In this document: in pieces, positions 25,205-31,275 of the stretch
Numbering within the stretch: position 1 is the stretch's first letter
Layout of the letters: each line of letters opens with the position of its first letter
Virus record (IMG/VR): IMGVR_UViG_3300048111_000009
Span: 1 to 31,890 of that record
Strand: one strand, 5' to 3'
From: a virus
Length of the DNA: 31,890 bases
Notes under the pieces: generated by a model
Seen by the model: only the letters and a program-made list of their open reading frames with translations
The model's database searches: none
Told to the model about the DNA's origin: nothing
Position numbers and translations under genes: made by a program

Positions 25205-25377
25205 TTTTTTCTCCTTTTAAATAATTTATTTGCCTGTCGTTGAAAAGACCATTCTAAAAATCTATCCAACCAACTACTCTTCTTCTTCTTGCTAAAGATA
25301 GCATCCCAATTTGCATCTATCTTCTTTTTATCTTCAACCCTTCTACCTGAACCTTTACCGCCATGCCACTTAGTCAT
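25201..25377 (-). CDS. Small basic 'WHGGKGSGRR' protein (58 aa)
   Basis: I choose ATG 25377, just before the end of the PP-loop gene, giving 58 residues starting MTKWHGGKGSGRRVEDKKKI. The longer frame to 25419 would begin inside the PP-loop gene without support. Small phage proteins with the N-terminal WHGGKGS motif followed by 'NWDAIF' and a basic tail are widespread in T4-like and other marine phages, with no known role. Here the second half (SSWLDRFLEWSFQRQANKLF KRRKK) is an amphipathic basic helix, which could bind nucleic acid or membrane. Confidence 0.65.
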   Translation of the reverse strand: MTKWHGGKGSGRRVEDKKKIDANWDAIFSKKKKSSWLDRFLEWSFQRQANKLFKRRKK

Positions 25378-26137
25378 AGTTATTCTCACTTGTACAAAAA
25401 ATACCACATTCAAAGTCATAGCTCTTCAAGTCTCTGCCTTTGGCATCTACTGGCAATTCTTTTAATTGTATTCTTTTGCCTTTGTATCTAACAAGATTAG
25501 CACCATATTCTTCAGACATTTCAGCTCTTTGCTTGAATACATCGGGGAATGTTTTTCTTACCAAGTTCCAATAAGTTGGTGAACTAGCTTTTACACAACC
25601 AATACAATTAGCATTGGGATAACCAAAAGAATATATCTCAGGTAGCTTAATTCCAGATTCTAATAAAATATCAAAACAACCCTGTTTAGTTATGCCTTCA
25701 TCAATTAATACAGTAAGAAGATTGTCTCTTTGATTTTCTCTAAATCTTTTAGCTCTTCTTTTCTCTTCAACAGTAAAACCTAAAACAATATAATCAGTAG
25801 GATTTTTAATTTCCCACACCTGTCTAGCATTTTTCTTTAAATGAGTTGTACAAGGTGCTCCAAAATTCCCTGCCATATACTTTCTTTTTCTCCATACAGT
25901 TTCGCAAGATTGGTCAGGAAACTTTGGATTGATTGCAAATTCAATTTCAACACCTAACCATTGCTCTATATCTTTTAAAAATCTTTGATTATCCTCATGC
26001 TCTTCTTTGATTGGATTGTTTACAACGCGAATATTATTATCATCACCATATAGTTCTATGGTCTTTTTAGCAGCTATAGCACTAGCAGCACCACAACTAA
26101 ACCAAACAGTGATGTTTTTGCCAGTTATTTTAGTCAT
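25370..26137 (-). CDS. PAPS-reductase-like PP-loop protein 2
   Basis: The 255-residue product is in the adenine-nucleotide alpha-hydrolase fold. The PP-loop is SCGAASA at residues 14-20 (VWFSCGAASAIAAKK). Further on are GAPCTTHLKK, LGFTVEEKRRAKRF, NCIGCVKASS and near the C terminus ECGIFC. The CxxC and paired Cys suggest a metal or iron-sulfur site. Members include sulfonucleotide reductases, tRNA thiolases and DndC. Which reaction this one does is unknown. It shares segment order with the protein at 30334-31275. Starts inside the end of the preceding gene (8-base overlap). Confidence 0.75.
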   Translation of the reverse strand: MTKITGKNITVWFSCGAASAIAAKKTIELYGDDNNIRVVNNPIKEEHEDNQRFLKDIEQWLGVEIEFAINPKFPDQSCETVWRKRKYMAGNFGAPCTTHLKKNARQVWEIKNPTDYIVLGFTVEEKRRAKRFRENQRDNLLTVLIDEGITKQGCFDILLESGIKLPEIYSFGYPNANCIGCVKASSPTYWNLVRKTFPDVFKQRAEMSEEYGANLVRYKGKRIQLKELPVDAKGRDLKSYDFECGIFCTSENNYD

Positions 26138-26624
26138 GATTAATCCTTTTAAAGTTTACTGATCTGTCTAATTTGCTTAGCAATTCTTTAGCCTTCATAA
26201 AGTCTTCAGGTATACATCTTAATAATTCTTCTATACTAAATATCATCATCTCAGGTTCGTTTTTGTGTATCTTTTGTAAGATAGGTTTCTCATCATCAGT
26301 ATCACAAACTAAAGCAGTCTTCTTATCAAAGTTAAAACACCTAGCATTAGGTTGAATCATTATGTAACCACTCTCTTCACATTTCTTGTTAAGAGCCACA
26401 AAAGCTCTAAGCATCATATCAACCATCTTTAACTTTTCTTTAACCTTACCTTTGTAAAGTGTGTCCCTTAGCATTGTCTCTGCTCTGCAAAACTTAATTT
26501 CAAAATCAACACCCAACATCTTAAATATTCTCTTCCTACTTCCCCACTTCTCAAAACTTTCAGCTTCGTAAGTTCTAAGCTCACACAACTTAGTCTCTAA
26601 AGATTCGTCTAAATATGTCTTCAT
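26130..26624 (-). CDS. Hypothetical protein (164 aa)
   Basis: The product starts MKTYLDESLETKLCELRTYE. The first 90 residues look helical and charged (KVKEKLKMVDMMLRAFVALN), then a small beta part (YIMIQPNARCFNFDKKTALV CDTDDEKP). I do not recognise a family. GGAG nine bases upstream supports the start, which shares ATGA with a small membrane-protein frame. It overlaps the PP-loop protein by 8 bases, so the two are likely coupled and may work together. Confidence 0.65.
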   Translation of the reverse strand: MKTYLDESLETKLCELRTYEAESFEKWGSRKRIFKMLGVDFEIKFCRAETMLRDTLYKGKVKEKLKMVDMMLRAFVALNKKCEESGYIMIQPNARCFNFDKKTALVCDTDDEKPILQKIHKNEPEMMIFSIEELLRCIPEDFMKAKELLSKLDRSVNFKRINHD

Positions 26625-26764
26625 TGGTTGGGTCTCCAGTCGTGAAATTCATAGTGGTTTGGGTTGGTTGCTTTAGAAAAGCAAACCAAACCAACCAACT
26701 TTTTGTTAATTTGGGCAAAAATACCAAACCAAAACCAACCAAAACCAACCAAAAAACCAACCAT
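26621..26764 (-). CDS. Small predicted membrane protein encoded by a GGTTGG repeat tract (47 aa)
   Basis: The frame starts at ATG 26764, one base after the primase-helicase stop, with GAGG nine bases upstream. It ends at TGA 26623-26621, overlapping the next start (ATGA). The product starts MVGFLVGFGWFWFGIFAQIN, a very hydrophobic Trp/Phe/Gly segment, then KKLVGLVCFSKATNPNHYEF and HDWRPNQ. It could be a one-helix membrane protein. The repeat gives a strongly skewed amino-acid make-up, so a non-coding role for the DNA is a fair alternative. Clean junctions at both ends favour coding. Confidence 0.45.
   Translation of the reverse strand: MVGFLVGFGWFWFGIFAQINKKLVGLVCFSKATNPNHYEFHDWRPNQ
26656..26696. 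repeat. Imperfect inverted repeat (stem-loop) in the repeat gap
   Basis: Two arms rich in GGTT/AACC face each other around TGCTTT-AGA-AAAGCA, a perfect 6-base core stem with a 3-base loop (7 with the flanking T-A). The outer part pairs with several bulges. The stem lies downstream of the GGTTGG repeats on the transcript and has no U run. It may be an RNA structure, a replication feature, or a by-product of the repeats. Confidence 0.45.
26724..26763 (-). repeat. Tandem GGTTGG-type short repeats
   Basis: Reading the minus strand, GGTTGG recurs three times separated by runs of T (spacers TTTTTT and TTTT), followed by GGTTTGG. GGTTGG pairs can fold into a two-layer G-quadruplex in single-stranded DNA or RNA, as in the well-known thrombin aptamer. 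The repeats lie at the 3' end of the primase-helicase gene. They may be origin iterons or simply low-complexity coding DNA. Confidence 0.7.
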
Positions 26765-26765
26765 G

Positions 26766-28646
26766 TTAAAACACCTCATTATCGAAAGATTTTGACTGAT
26801 ATCCATAACCTTCTTTGTAGTGAACTAGATCATGTGCTTTTAAATCATTCAGCCTACTTTTTAATGCACTGTCTTTAATATCCATTCTTGCTAATAATAT
26901 TGAATACTTAACCCAAACGCTAATAGGGTCATTAGGTTCTTTTTCCTTTTGATACGCTTCTATGGCTTCTATAGTTTCTTTTCTTGCACCTTTAATAATA
27001 GTTTCCCTGGGTGACTCAAGTGTAAGTTTCAGTACACCTGAAGTAACATTACTAAATCCAAAGACTTCTACTTCATGGAACTTAAAGTTCATAGGTTGTA
27101 TTGGTCTACCATCTTTAACAAGTGTCTGATCTACAGATACAAGCATAGCTTCATCATCACCACTTCTTTTAACCCTAAATTCATAGTCAAGTGCTGCTGG
27201 TAATACAGAGCTTCCTCTTGCTCTTGCTGAAGAGCCATGACCAGTGTGATGCACTATCACTATAGAAGCATTAAACTCTTCTTTAAGCATGTCTACACGC
27301 TGTATAAAGGTATTCATGTCTTTAGTGCTGTTCTCATCTAATCCATAGTTTCTAGCCAAGGTGTCGATGATAATCATACCTATACCATTGTTCTCAGCTT
27401 CTATATCTCTACAAACCTGTTGCAGGATAGCAAACTCTTCATCATCACCTATTCTTGAACCCCTATTTGATACAAGTAAAGGTTTCTTATCTAAGTTCAT
27501 GCCATAGAACTGTTCATATGCTTTTATACGTCTACCAACTGCATTAGTACCTTCACCTGCAAGATAAAGCACAGTTGATGGTTTAGTATCATATCCATAG
27601 AAATCTTTGCCTGTGGCAACCGCACAACCCATAGCAATAGCCACAAATGATTTACCTGTCTTGGGTGCTCCAAATATAGAAGTAACTGTGCCACGTTCTA
27701 TACATCTATCTACCAACCAATCAGGCTCAGTAATATTGGCCATGATCTCATTTACTGTTTGGAAATATAAACTTCCTTTTGGTCTTTTAGCTGTATTGCT
27801 TGTTATGTAATCTTCCAATGATTTAGAGTCTGCAAAATAACCTGATTCATACGCATCCCATAAATCGTCTTTTTCTTTAAATTCTTTTGGTGGTTCAGCA
27901 ATTAAAACACTACAACCATTTTGTTTTAGGTGACTAGAAATCTCATTAGCAACCTTCTTACCAGCCTCATCATTATCAGGGAATATCCAAACATCCCTTC
28001 CATAGATAGGTGACCAGTCAGCTTTTTGCCAACTATTAACGCCACCATGCCATGTACAAGCATCTCCATCCTTTCTTATAGCTTCACATCCACGCAATGC
28101 TTTCTCACCTTCATTAATAATGATAGGTTTATCAGGAAATTTATTAGTAGAATAAATAGGTAACAAGCCCTCAGGTCTTCGCATAGACCAAGAACCATCA
28201 GGATTCATACTGAAGGGTGCATACTTTTGTTTGATAGGATGACCATCAGGAAACCTCATAACCCAAAAGTTAGTTGCATACTGCACCTTAACTATTGCTT
28301 GAGAATGAAGTTCCCTCATTTGGACTTTTGTAAAAGACCTTGCATTGCCCTTGTTAGTGTTATTTTGGGGGAGTCCACTAACGCTGAGTAAGGAGTCAGA
28401 GGGCAATGCTTGGTCGTAACCAAATTGTTTTAAAACTGTATTAATATCTTGATTCAAATGTTTAATTAAATCGATGATGCCACCACCTACATCTTCTTCA
28501 AAGTCGTACCAAGTCCCTGATTCTAATGTAAGGACTTTGCTTTGCTTATTACCCCAGCGTAGCTCTTTAGAAGAGCTACTACTAGGTTCACCAAGCAATT
28601 GCTTTGCAACTTCAGGTGCTATTTTCTGCCAATCAATTGACTGCAT
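26766..28646 (-). CDS. Primase-helicase (TOPRIM plus RecA-type ATPase)
   Basis: The 626-residue protein starts MQSIDWQKIAPEVAKQLLGE. An N-terminal segment (GTWYDFEEDVGGGIIDLIKH) matches the zinc-binding-domain position of DnaG-type primases but lacks the cysteines. A TOPRIM domain follows with Glu179 (INEGEKA) and IFPDNDEAG (222-228). A RepA/RecA-type helicase domain has Walker A GAPKTGKS (326-333), Walker B IIIDT (425-429) and VHHTGHGSSARARGSS. The C-terminal part looks like a winged helix. It should unwind DNA and possibly prime it at the fork, recruiting host polymerase. Starts at TGATG with the preceding SSB-like gene. Confidence 0.9.
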   Translation of the reverse strand: MQSIDWQKIAPEVAKQLLGEPSSSSSKELRWGNKQSKVLTLESGTWYDFEEDVGGGIIDLIKHLNQDINTVLKQFGYDQALPSDSLLSVSGLPQNNTNKGNARSFTKVQMRELHSQAIVKVQYATNFWVMRFPDGHPIKQKYAPFSMNPDGSWSMRRPEGLLPIYSTNKFPDKPIIINEGEKALRGCEAIRKDGDACTWHGGVNSWQKADWSPIYGRDVWIFPDNDEAGKKVANEISSHLKQNGCSVLIAEPPKEFKEKDDLWDAYESGYFADSKSLEDYITSNTAKRPKGSLYFQTVNEIMANITEPDWLVDRCIERGTVTSIFGAPKTGKSFVAIAMGCAVATGKDFYGYDTKPSTVLYLAGEGTNAVGRRIKAYEQFYGMNLDKKPLLVSNRGSRIGDDEEFAILQQVCRDIEAENNGIGMIIIDTLARNYGLDENSTKDMNTFIQRVDMLKEEFNASIVIVHHTGHGSSARARGSSVLPAALDYEFRVKRSGDDEAMLVSVDQTLVKDGRPIQPMNFKFHEVEVFGFSNVTSGVLKLTLESPRETIIKGARKETIEAIEAYQKEKEPNDPISVWVKYSILLARMDIKDSALKSRLNDLKAHDLVHYKEGYGYQSKSFDNEVF

Positions 28647-29251
28647 CAGAATGGCACATCACTGTTATCTTCCTCAGCTTTATTGACTAAGTCAGCTAGT
28701 CCCTCGTTTGGAGAAACAAAACCATCATCATCACTAACTGGTGCATCAGGGTCTACATACCACTCAGGTACATTAAAACCACGATCACCCCACTTAGAAA
28801 ATTCAAAAGATAACTCTGATGAAGTTCCCATGCCTACTTGTATTGGCTTACTACCCTTGTATTCAACTACTGGCAACTTACCTACGTTGGCATCCTTTTC
28901 ATGCCAAAAAGTGCCTAGTATCTTGTTAAAAGCACTAGATTCAGCAAAAGTAAACCTTTGCCATAACATAGCGTGGCCACCATTTGGCATTACCCAACAA
29001 GAAAAAGCTCTTTTCCAATCATCAGCAGGTTTAGCATCAACAACACCAAACTTTGCATCCCATTTATATTCAAAGCCATCAGCCTTCGTGTATCTACCCC
29101 AACCTGATTTGAATGTATCAATATCAAGTTGTAAGTATTTAAACTCAACTGGTGTCTCTCCATTTGCAAAAAATTGTTGACCTAATGTTTTAAAGCCAAA
29201 ATAAATTTGCGGTTTTTCTTCGGAATTTTGCATTCCACCTAATATATCCAT
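28646..29251 (-). CDS. Putative single-stranded DNA-binding protein (acidic C-terminal tip)
   Basis: The 201-residue product begins MDILGGMQNSEEKPQIYFGF, is beta-rich through the middle (SCWVMPNGGHAMLWQRFTFA, GTFWHEKDANVGKLPVVEYK), then has a disordered acidic tail ending EEDNSDVPF. An acidic tip ending in Pro-Phe is the protein-docking signal of bacterial SSB (DDDIPF) and is also found in phage SSBs. The gene is coupled to the primase-helicase by TGATG and follows nuclease genes, which agrees with an SSB role. AGGAG precedes the ATG. No standard SSB motif was found in the core, so an annealase or another replication accessory is possible. Confidence 0.6.
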   Translation of the reverse strand: MDILGGMQNSEEKPQIYFGFKTLGQQFFANGETPVEFKYLQLDIDTFKSGWGRYTKADGFEYKWDAKFGVVDAKPADDWKRAFSCWVMPNGGHAMLWQRFTFAESSAFNKILGTFWHEKDANVGKLPVVEYKGSKPIQVGMGTSSELSFEFSKWGDRGFNVPEWYVDPDAPVSDDDGFVSPNEGLADLVNKAEEDNSDVPF

Positions 29252-29267
29252 AAATACTCCTATATGG

Positions 29268-29477
29268 TTAATGTATTGTTATATCAATACTATTTATATA
29301 ATCAGTTTCAAGTTGGGTGTAACACCTTTCCTTAAAACCCTCATAATCCTCGTCATTTATAATGCCAAGGAAATCACATGCAGTTTGTATCCTCTCAAAT
29401 GCCAATCTGCAATATTGTTCAAAATCTTCTTCAAGCAAATAACTATATAAGTCCATTTGCCTTTTTAATGACCTCAT
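29268..29477 (-). CDS. Small hypothetical protein (69 aa)
   Basis: The product is acidic and helical (MRSLKRQMDLYSYLLEEDFE, CRLAFERIQTACDFLGI, EDYEGFKERCYTQLETDY). Two starts have a ribosome binding site: ATG 29477 with GAGG four bases upstream, and ATG 29456 (MDLYSYLL) with AAGG very close. The longer one overlaps the resolvase-like gene by 35 bases, the shorter by 14. I do not recognise a family. The coupled position suggests it belongs with the replication or recombination genes. Confidence 0.55.
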   Translation of the reverse strand: MRSLKRQMDLYSYLLEEDFEQYCRLAFERIQTACDFLGIINDEDYEGFKERCYTQLETDYINSIDITIH

Positions 29478-29868
29478 CTAACCTCTCACAAACTTCTGAT
29501 AGTGGACACATATAGTATTGTTGCCAATTCTTCTTGTAACCACTTTCCATAAGGCATAAGGGTATGACACACATAATCTTTCTTCTGTCATACTTATAAA
29601 TTAATACTGGTATTAGGTTATCGTTAGCACTATCAACCGCTTGATTCCACCAGTCGTTTTTAAATATGTCACTTTTGCCATTACCTTTATATCTTTTACA
29701 TTCAATGGCTAGGTTTCCCCAGTAGATATCAGCCATACCTTTTGTTTGATACTGGTCTAAGTTCCTTTTAACAGTCTCTCTACTACCTTTAGATGCAAGA
29801 TAAGTGTTTATCTTATTGCATATCACCCTTTCAAATGCTGCACCTTTGGTTCTACTGTTAATTGGCAT
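29443..29868 (-). CDS. Resolvase-like PD-(D/E)XK nuclease
   Basis: The 141-residue product starts MPINSRTKGAAFERVICNKI, then QTKGMADIYWGNLAIECKRY. Glu13, Asp47, Glu55 and Lys57 give the E...D...ExK core of archaeal Hjc-type Holliday junction resolvases and phage PD-(D/E)XK relatives. WWNQAVDSANDNLIPVLIYK follows, as in this group. The expected role is cutting branched DNA intermediates before packaging. Its start lies inside the end of the preceding small gene. This is the second such nuclease in the genome, after 1519-1962. Confidence 0.8.
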   Translation of the reverse strand: MPINSRTKGAAFERVICNKINTYLASKGSRETVKRNLDQYQTKGMADIYWGNLAIECKRYKGNGKSDIFKNDWWNQAVDSANDNLIPVLIYKYDRRKIMCVIPLCLMESGYKKNWQQYYMCPLSEVCERLDEVIKKANGLI

Positions 29869-30034
29869 CAGTTATAACCTCTTTTTTACCAGTTGCATGA
29901 TGTGTGATGGTCAAGGTATTGCCTTGTTTAACCTCTGTATACCCTGCTCCATTATTTACATGGATATACCACTCATCTCTCTCTTGATTAAGCTTTAGCC
30001 TATGTAGTTCTACTATGTCGCTAAACTCAGTCAT
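29858..30034 (-). CDS. Small hypothetical protein (58 aa)
   Basis: I choose ATG 30034, giving MTEFSDIVELHRLKLNQERD, because it overlaps the end of the previous gene and has AGGA just upstream; the longer frame to 30052 runs into that gene. The C-terminal half is beta (EWYIHVNNGAGYTEVKQGNT, LTITHHATGKKEVITDAN). No family recognised. It overlaps the resolvase-like gene by 11 bases. Confidence 0.55.
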   Translation of the reverse strand: MTEFSDIVELHRLKLNQERDEWYIHVNNGAGYTEVKQGNTLTITHHATGKKEVITDAN

Positions 30035-30185
30035 TGTTCCTATCCTCTTCATAAGACACTATGCCAAGTTTAATTAGCATCTGACTTGCCTGTTCTATTG
30101 TTAGGCTGTTTTGTATTGCAAAGATTTTTATATCTTTATGTAGCTCTTCAGGAATCCAAAGTGCCTTTTTGATTATTTCGTCCAT
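30027..30185 (-). CDS. Small ribbon-helix-helix-like protein (52 aa)
   Basis: The frame from ATG 30185 to TGA 30029-30027 encodes 52 residues starting MDEIIKKALWIPEELHKDIK, then IFAIQNSLTIEQASQMLIKL. A short strand, then 'W/L IPEELHKxIKxFAIQNSxTIEQAxxxxI' is the typical outline of a CopG/Arc-type DNA-binding fold, so it may be a small transcription regulator. GGAGAG lies six bases upstream. Start shares TAATG with a 44-residue frame. Confidence 0.65.
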   Translation of the reverse strand: MDEIIKKALWIPEELHKDIKIFAIQNSLTIEQASQMLIKLGIVSYEEDRNND

Positions 30186-30319
30186 TATTTACTCTCCATA
30201 TTCATATTAAAATTTATTTCATAATAAAGCAAAGACTTTATTACATCTCCAACCAAAAACCTTATACTATCCTTAAGGGCAAAGGATAAACTCTCCATAT
30301 AATACTCTACTACTCTCAT
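30185..30319 (-). CDS. Possible 44-aa protein before the ribbon-helix-helix gene
   Basis: The frame from ATG 30319 to TAA 30187-30185 encodes 44 residues starting MRVVEYYMESLSFALKDSIR with FLVGDVIKSLLYYEI. It ends in TAATG with the next gene and starts 14 bases after the PP-loop gene stop, exactly filling what would otherwise be a 148-base gap. The ribosome binding site is weak (AAGGG about 12 bases away, inside an inverted repeat). Otherwise this stretch is an untranslated regulatory region with two hairpins. Confidence 0.4.
   Translation of the reverse strand: MRVVEYYMESLSFALKDSIRFLVGDVIKSLLYYEINFNMNMESK
30222..30243 (-). repeat. 8-base perfect hairpin near 30.23 kb
   Basis: TAATAAAG and CTTTATTA pair perfectly with a 6-base loop. 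It lies within the small-gene cluster on the transcript, inside the 44-residue frame. All pairs but one are A/T, so it is only moderately stable. Confidence 0.4.
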
Positions 30320-30336
30320 TATCTTTTTTGCCCTTA
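30274..30336 (-). repeat. Spaced 10-base inverted repeat around a small-gene start
   Basis: TAAGGGCAAA (30336-30327 on the minus strand, with the PP-loop gene's TAA stop) pairs exactly with TTTGCCCTTA (30283-30274), 43 bases apart. It encloses the ATG at 30319 and could hide the AAGGG ribosome binding site or serve as an operator. Confidence 0.5.
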
Positions 30337-31275
30337 CTCAATCTCTTTTACTGCAATCAAATCGTTATTTATTTCATTTTGAAATGGCTCACATGAATCT
30401 TCACAACCATCAGTAATGTGTAGATGATGCATGTCTTTAAACTTTGTAAAATCTTCAGTTATCATTTTTTGTATATCATCTACAGACTTCCAACCTCTAA
30501 AAAATTTAATATCTTCTTGTATTTTATTAGCTATAGCACCATTTCTTGCATATTTTTTTTCCATTCTTCTGGGAAAATCAAATGCACTAGGTTCTTCAAC
30601 CATTATTGTCATTAGTTTTTTAAATGATTTTTTCCAACACCAAACACAATTACCAAAATGTTCAGGTATTTCTAAATCAAAGGTTTGTTCTTGCCACCAA
30701 TCTAGCACATCCTGCTTATCAACATTTAAGTCAAGTAATGGATAAATAAAGTTTCTTTTATTATTAAGATTTGCTCTTCTATTCTCATCTGCTCTTATAC
30801 CTATCGCTAATACATAATCTTCTTTTTTTAATCCTAAATTATTGATATAGCTTTTAATTGGATAATCTTTTAACTCTCTTGTGCAAATTGGAGCTGCTGT
30901 AAAGGGTATTCCATATTTTTTTATCTGATCTTCAAAAGGTTCGCCAGTCCTAGATGCTGTTTTAAAATTAACAACATTATGCCTAGTACCCTTGCCTTTT
31001 TCGTGTGTTATTTTGGCTTCTAGCCAAATTGTATTAAAGCCAAAATTCTTATCACAATTGTTAATAAATTCTAATGTTTTTTCATGCTCTTGACCTGTAT
31101 TAGCAAAAATTACAACAACATCCTTCCATTTATCTTTATGTTTTAAAATTTCTTTAGTCATATATCCTGATGTTCTGCCACCACTGAAAGATGTTATTAA
31201 AGTTTTATCTTTATCAAAATATTTTTCTAATGAGCCCTTGCTTTCTTCAAATAAGTTTATTTGTTTATTTTTCAT
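30334..31275 (-). CDS. PAPS-reductase-like PP-loop protein 1
   Basis: The 313-residue product has a PP-loop SGGRTSGYM at residues 31-39, the ATP-binding signature of the PAPS reductase/DndC group of adenine-nucleotide alpha hydrolases. Then come TAAPICTREL, AIGIRADENRRA and NCVWCWKKSF with a CxxC. The C-terminal region is charged. Phage copies are common and none has a firmly known role. Candidates are sulfur activation, DNA or tRNA base modification, or a nucleotide-handling defence. Starts directly after the exonuclease stop (TAA then ATG) and is likely co-translated. Confidence 0.82.
   Translation of the reverse strand: MKNKQINLFEESKGSLEKYFDKDKTLITSFSGGRTSGYMTKEILKHKDKWKDVVVIFANTGQEHEKTLEFINNCDKNFGFNTIWLEAKITHEKGKGTRHNVVNFKTASRTGEPFEDQIKKYGIPFTAAPICTRELKDYPIKSYINNLGLKKEDYVLAIGIRADENRRANLNNKRNFIYPLLDLNVDKQDVLDWWQEQTFDLEIPEHFGNCVWCWKKSFKKLMTIMVEEPSAFDFPRRMEKKYARNGAIANKIQEDIKFFRGWKSVDDIQKMITEDFTKFKDMHHLHITDGCEDSCEPFQNEINNDLIAVKEIE

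Noticed and set aside
28683-29180. Plus-strand open frame of 165 codons opposite the SSB-like gene
   Set aside because: Low-complexity Ser/Pro-rich product with no family signal; the minus-strand gene has a ribosome binding site and coupling to its neighbours.
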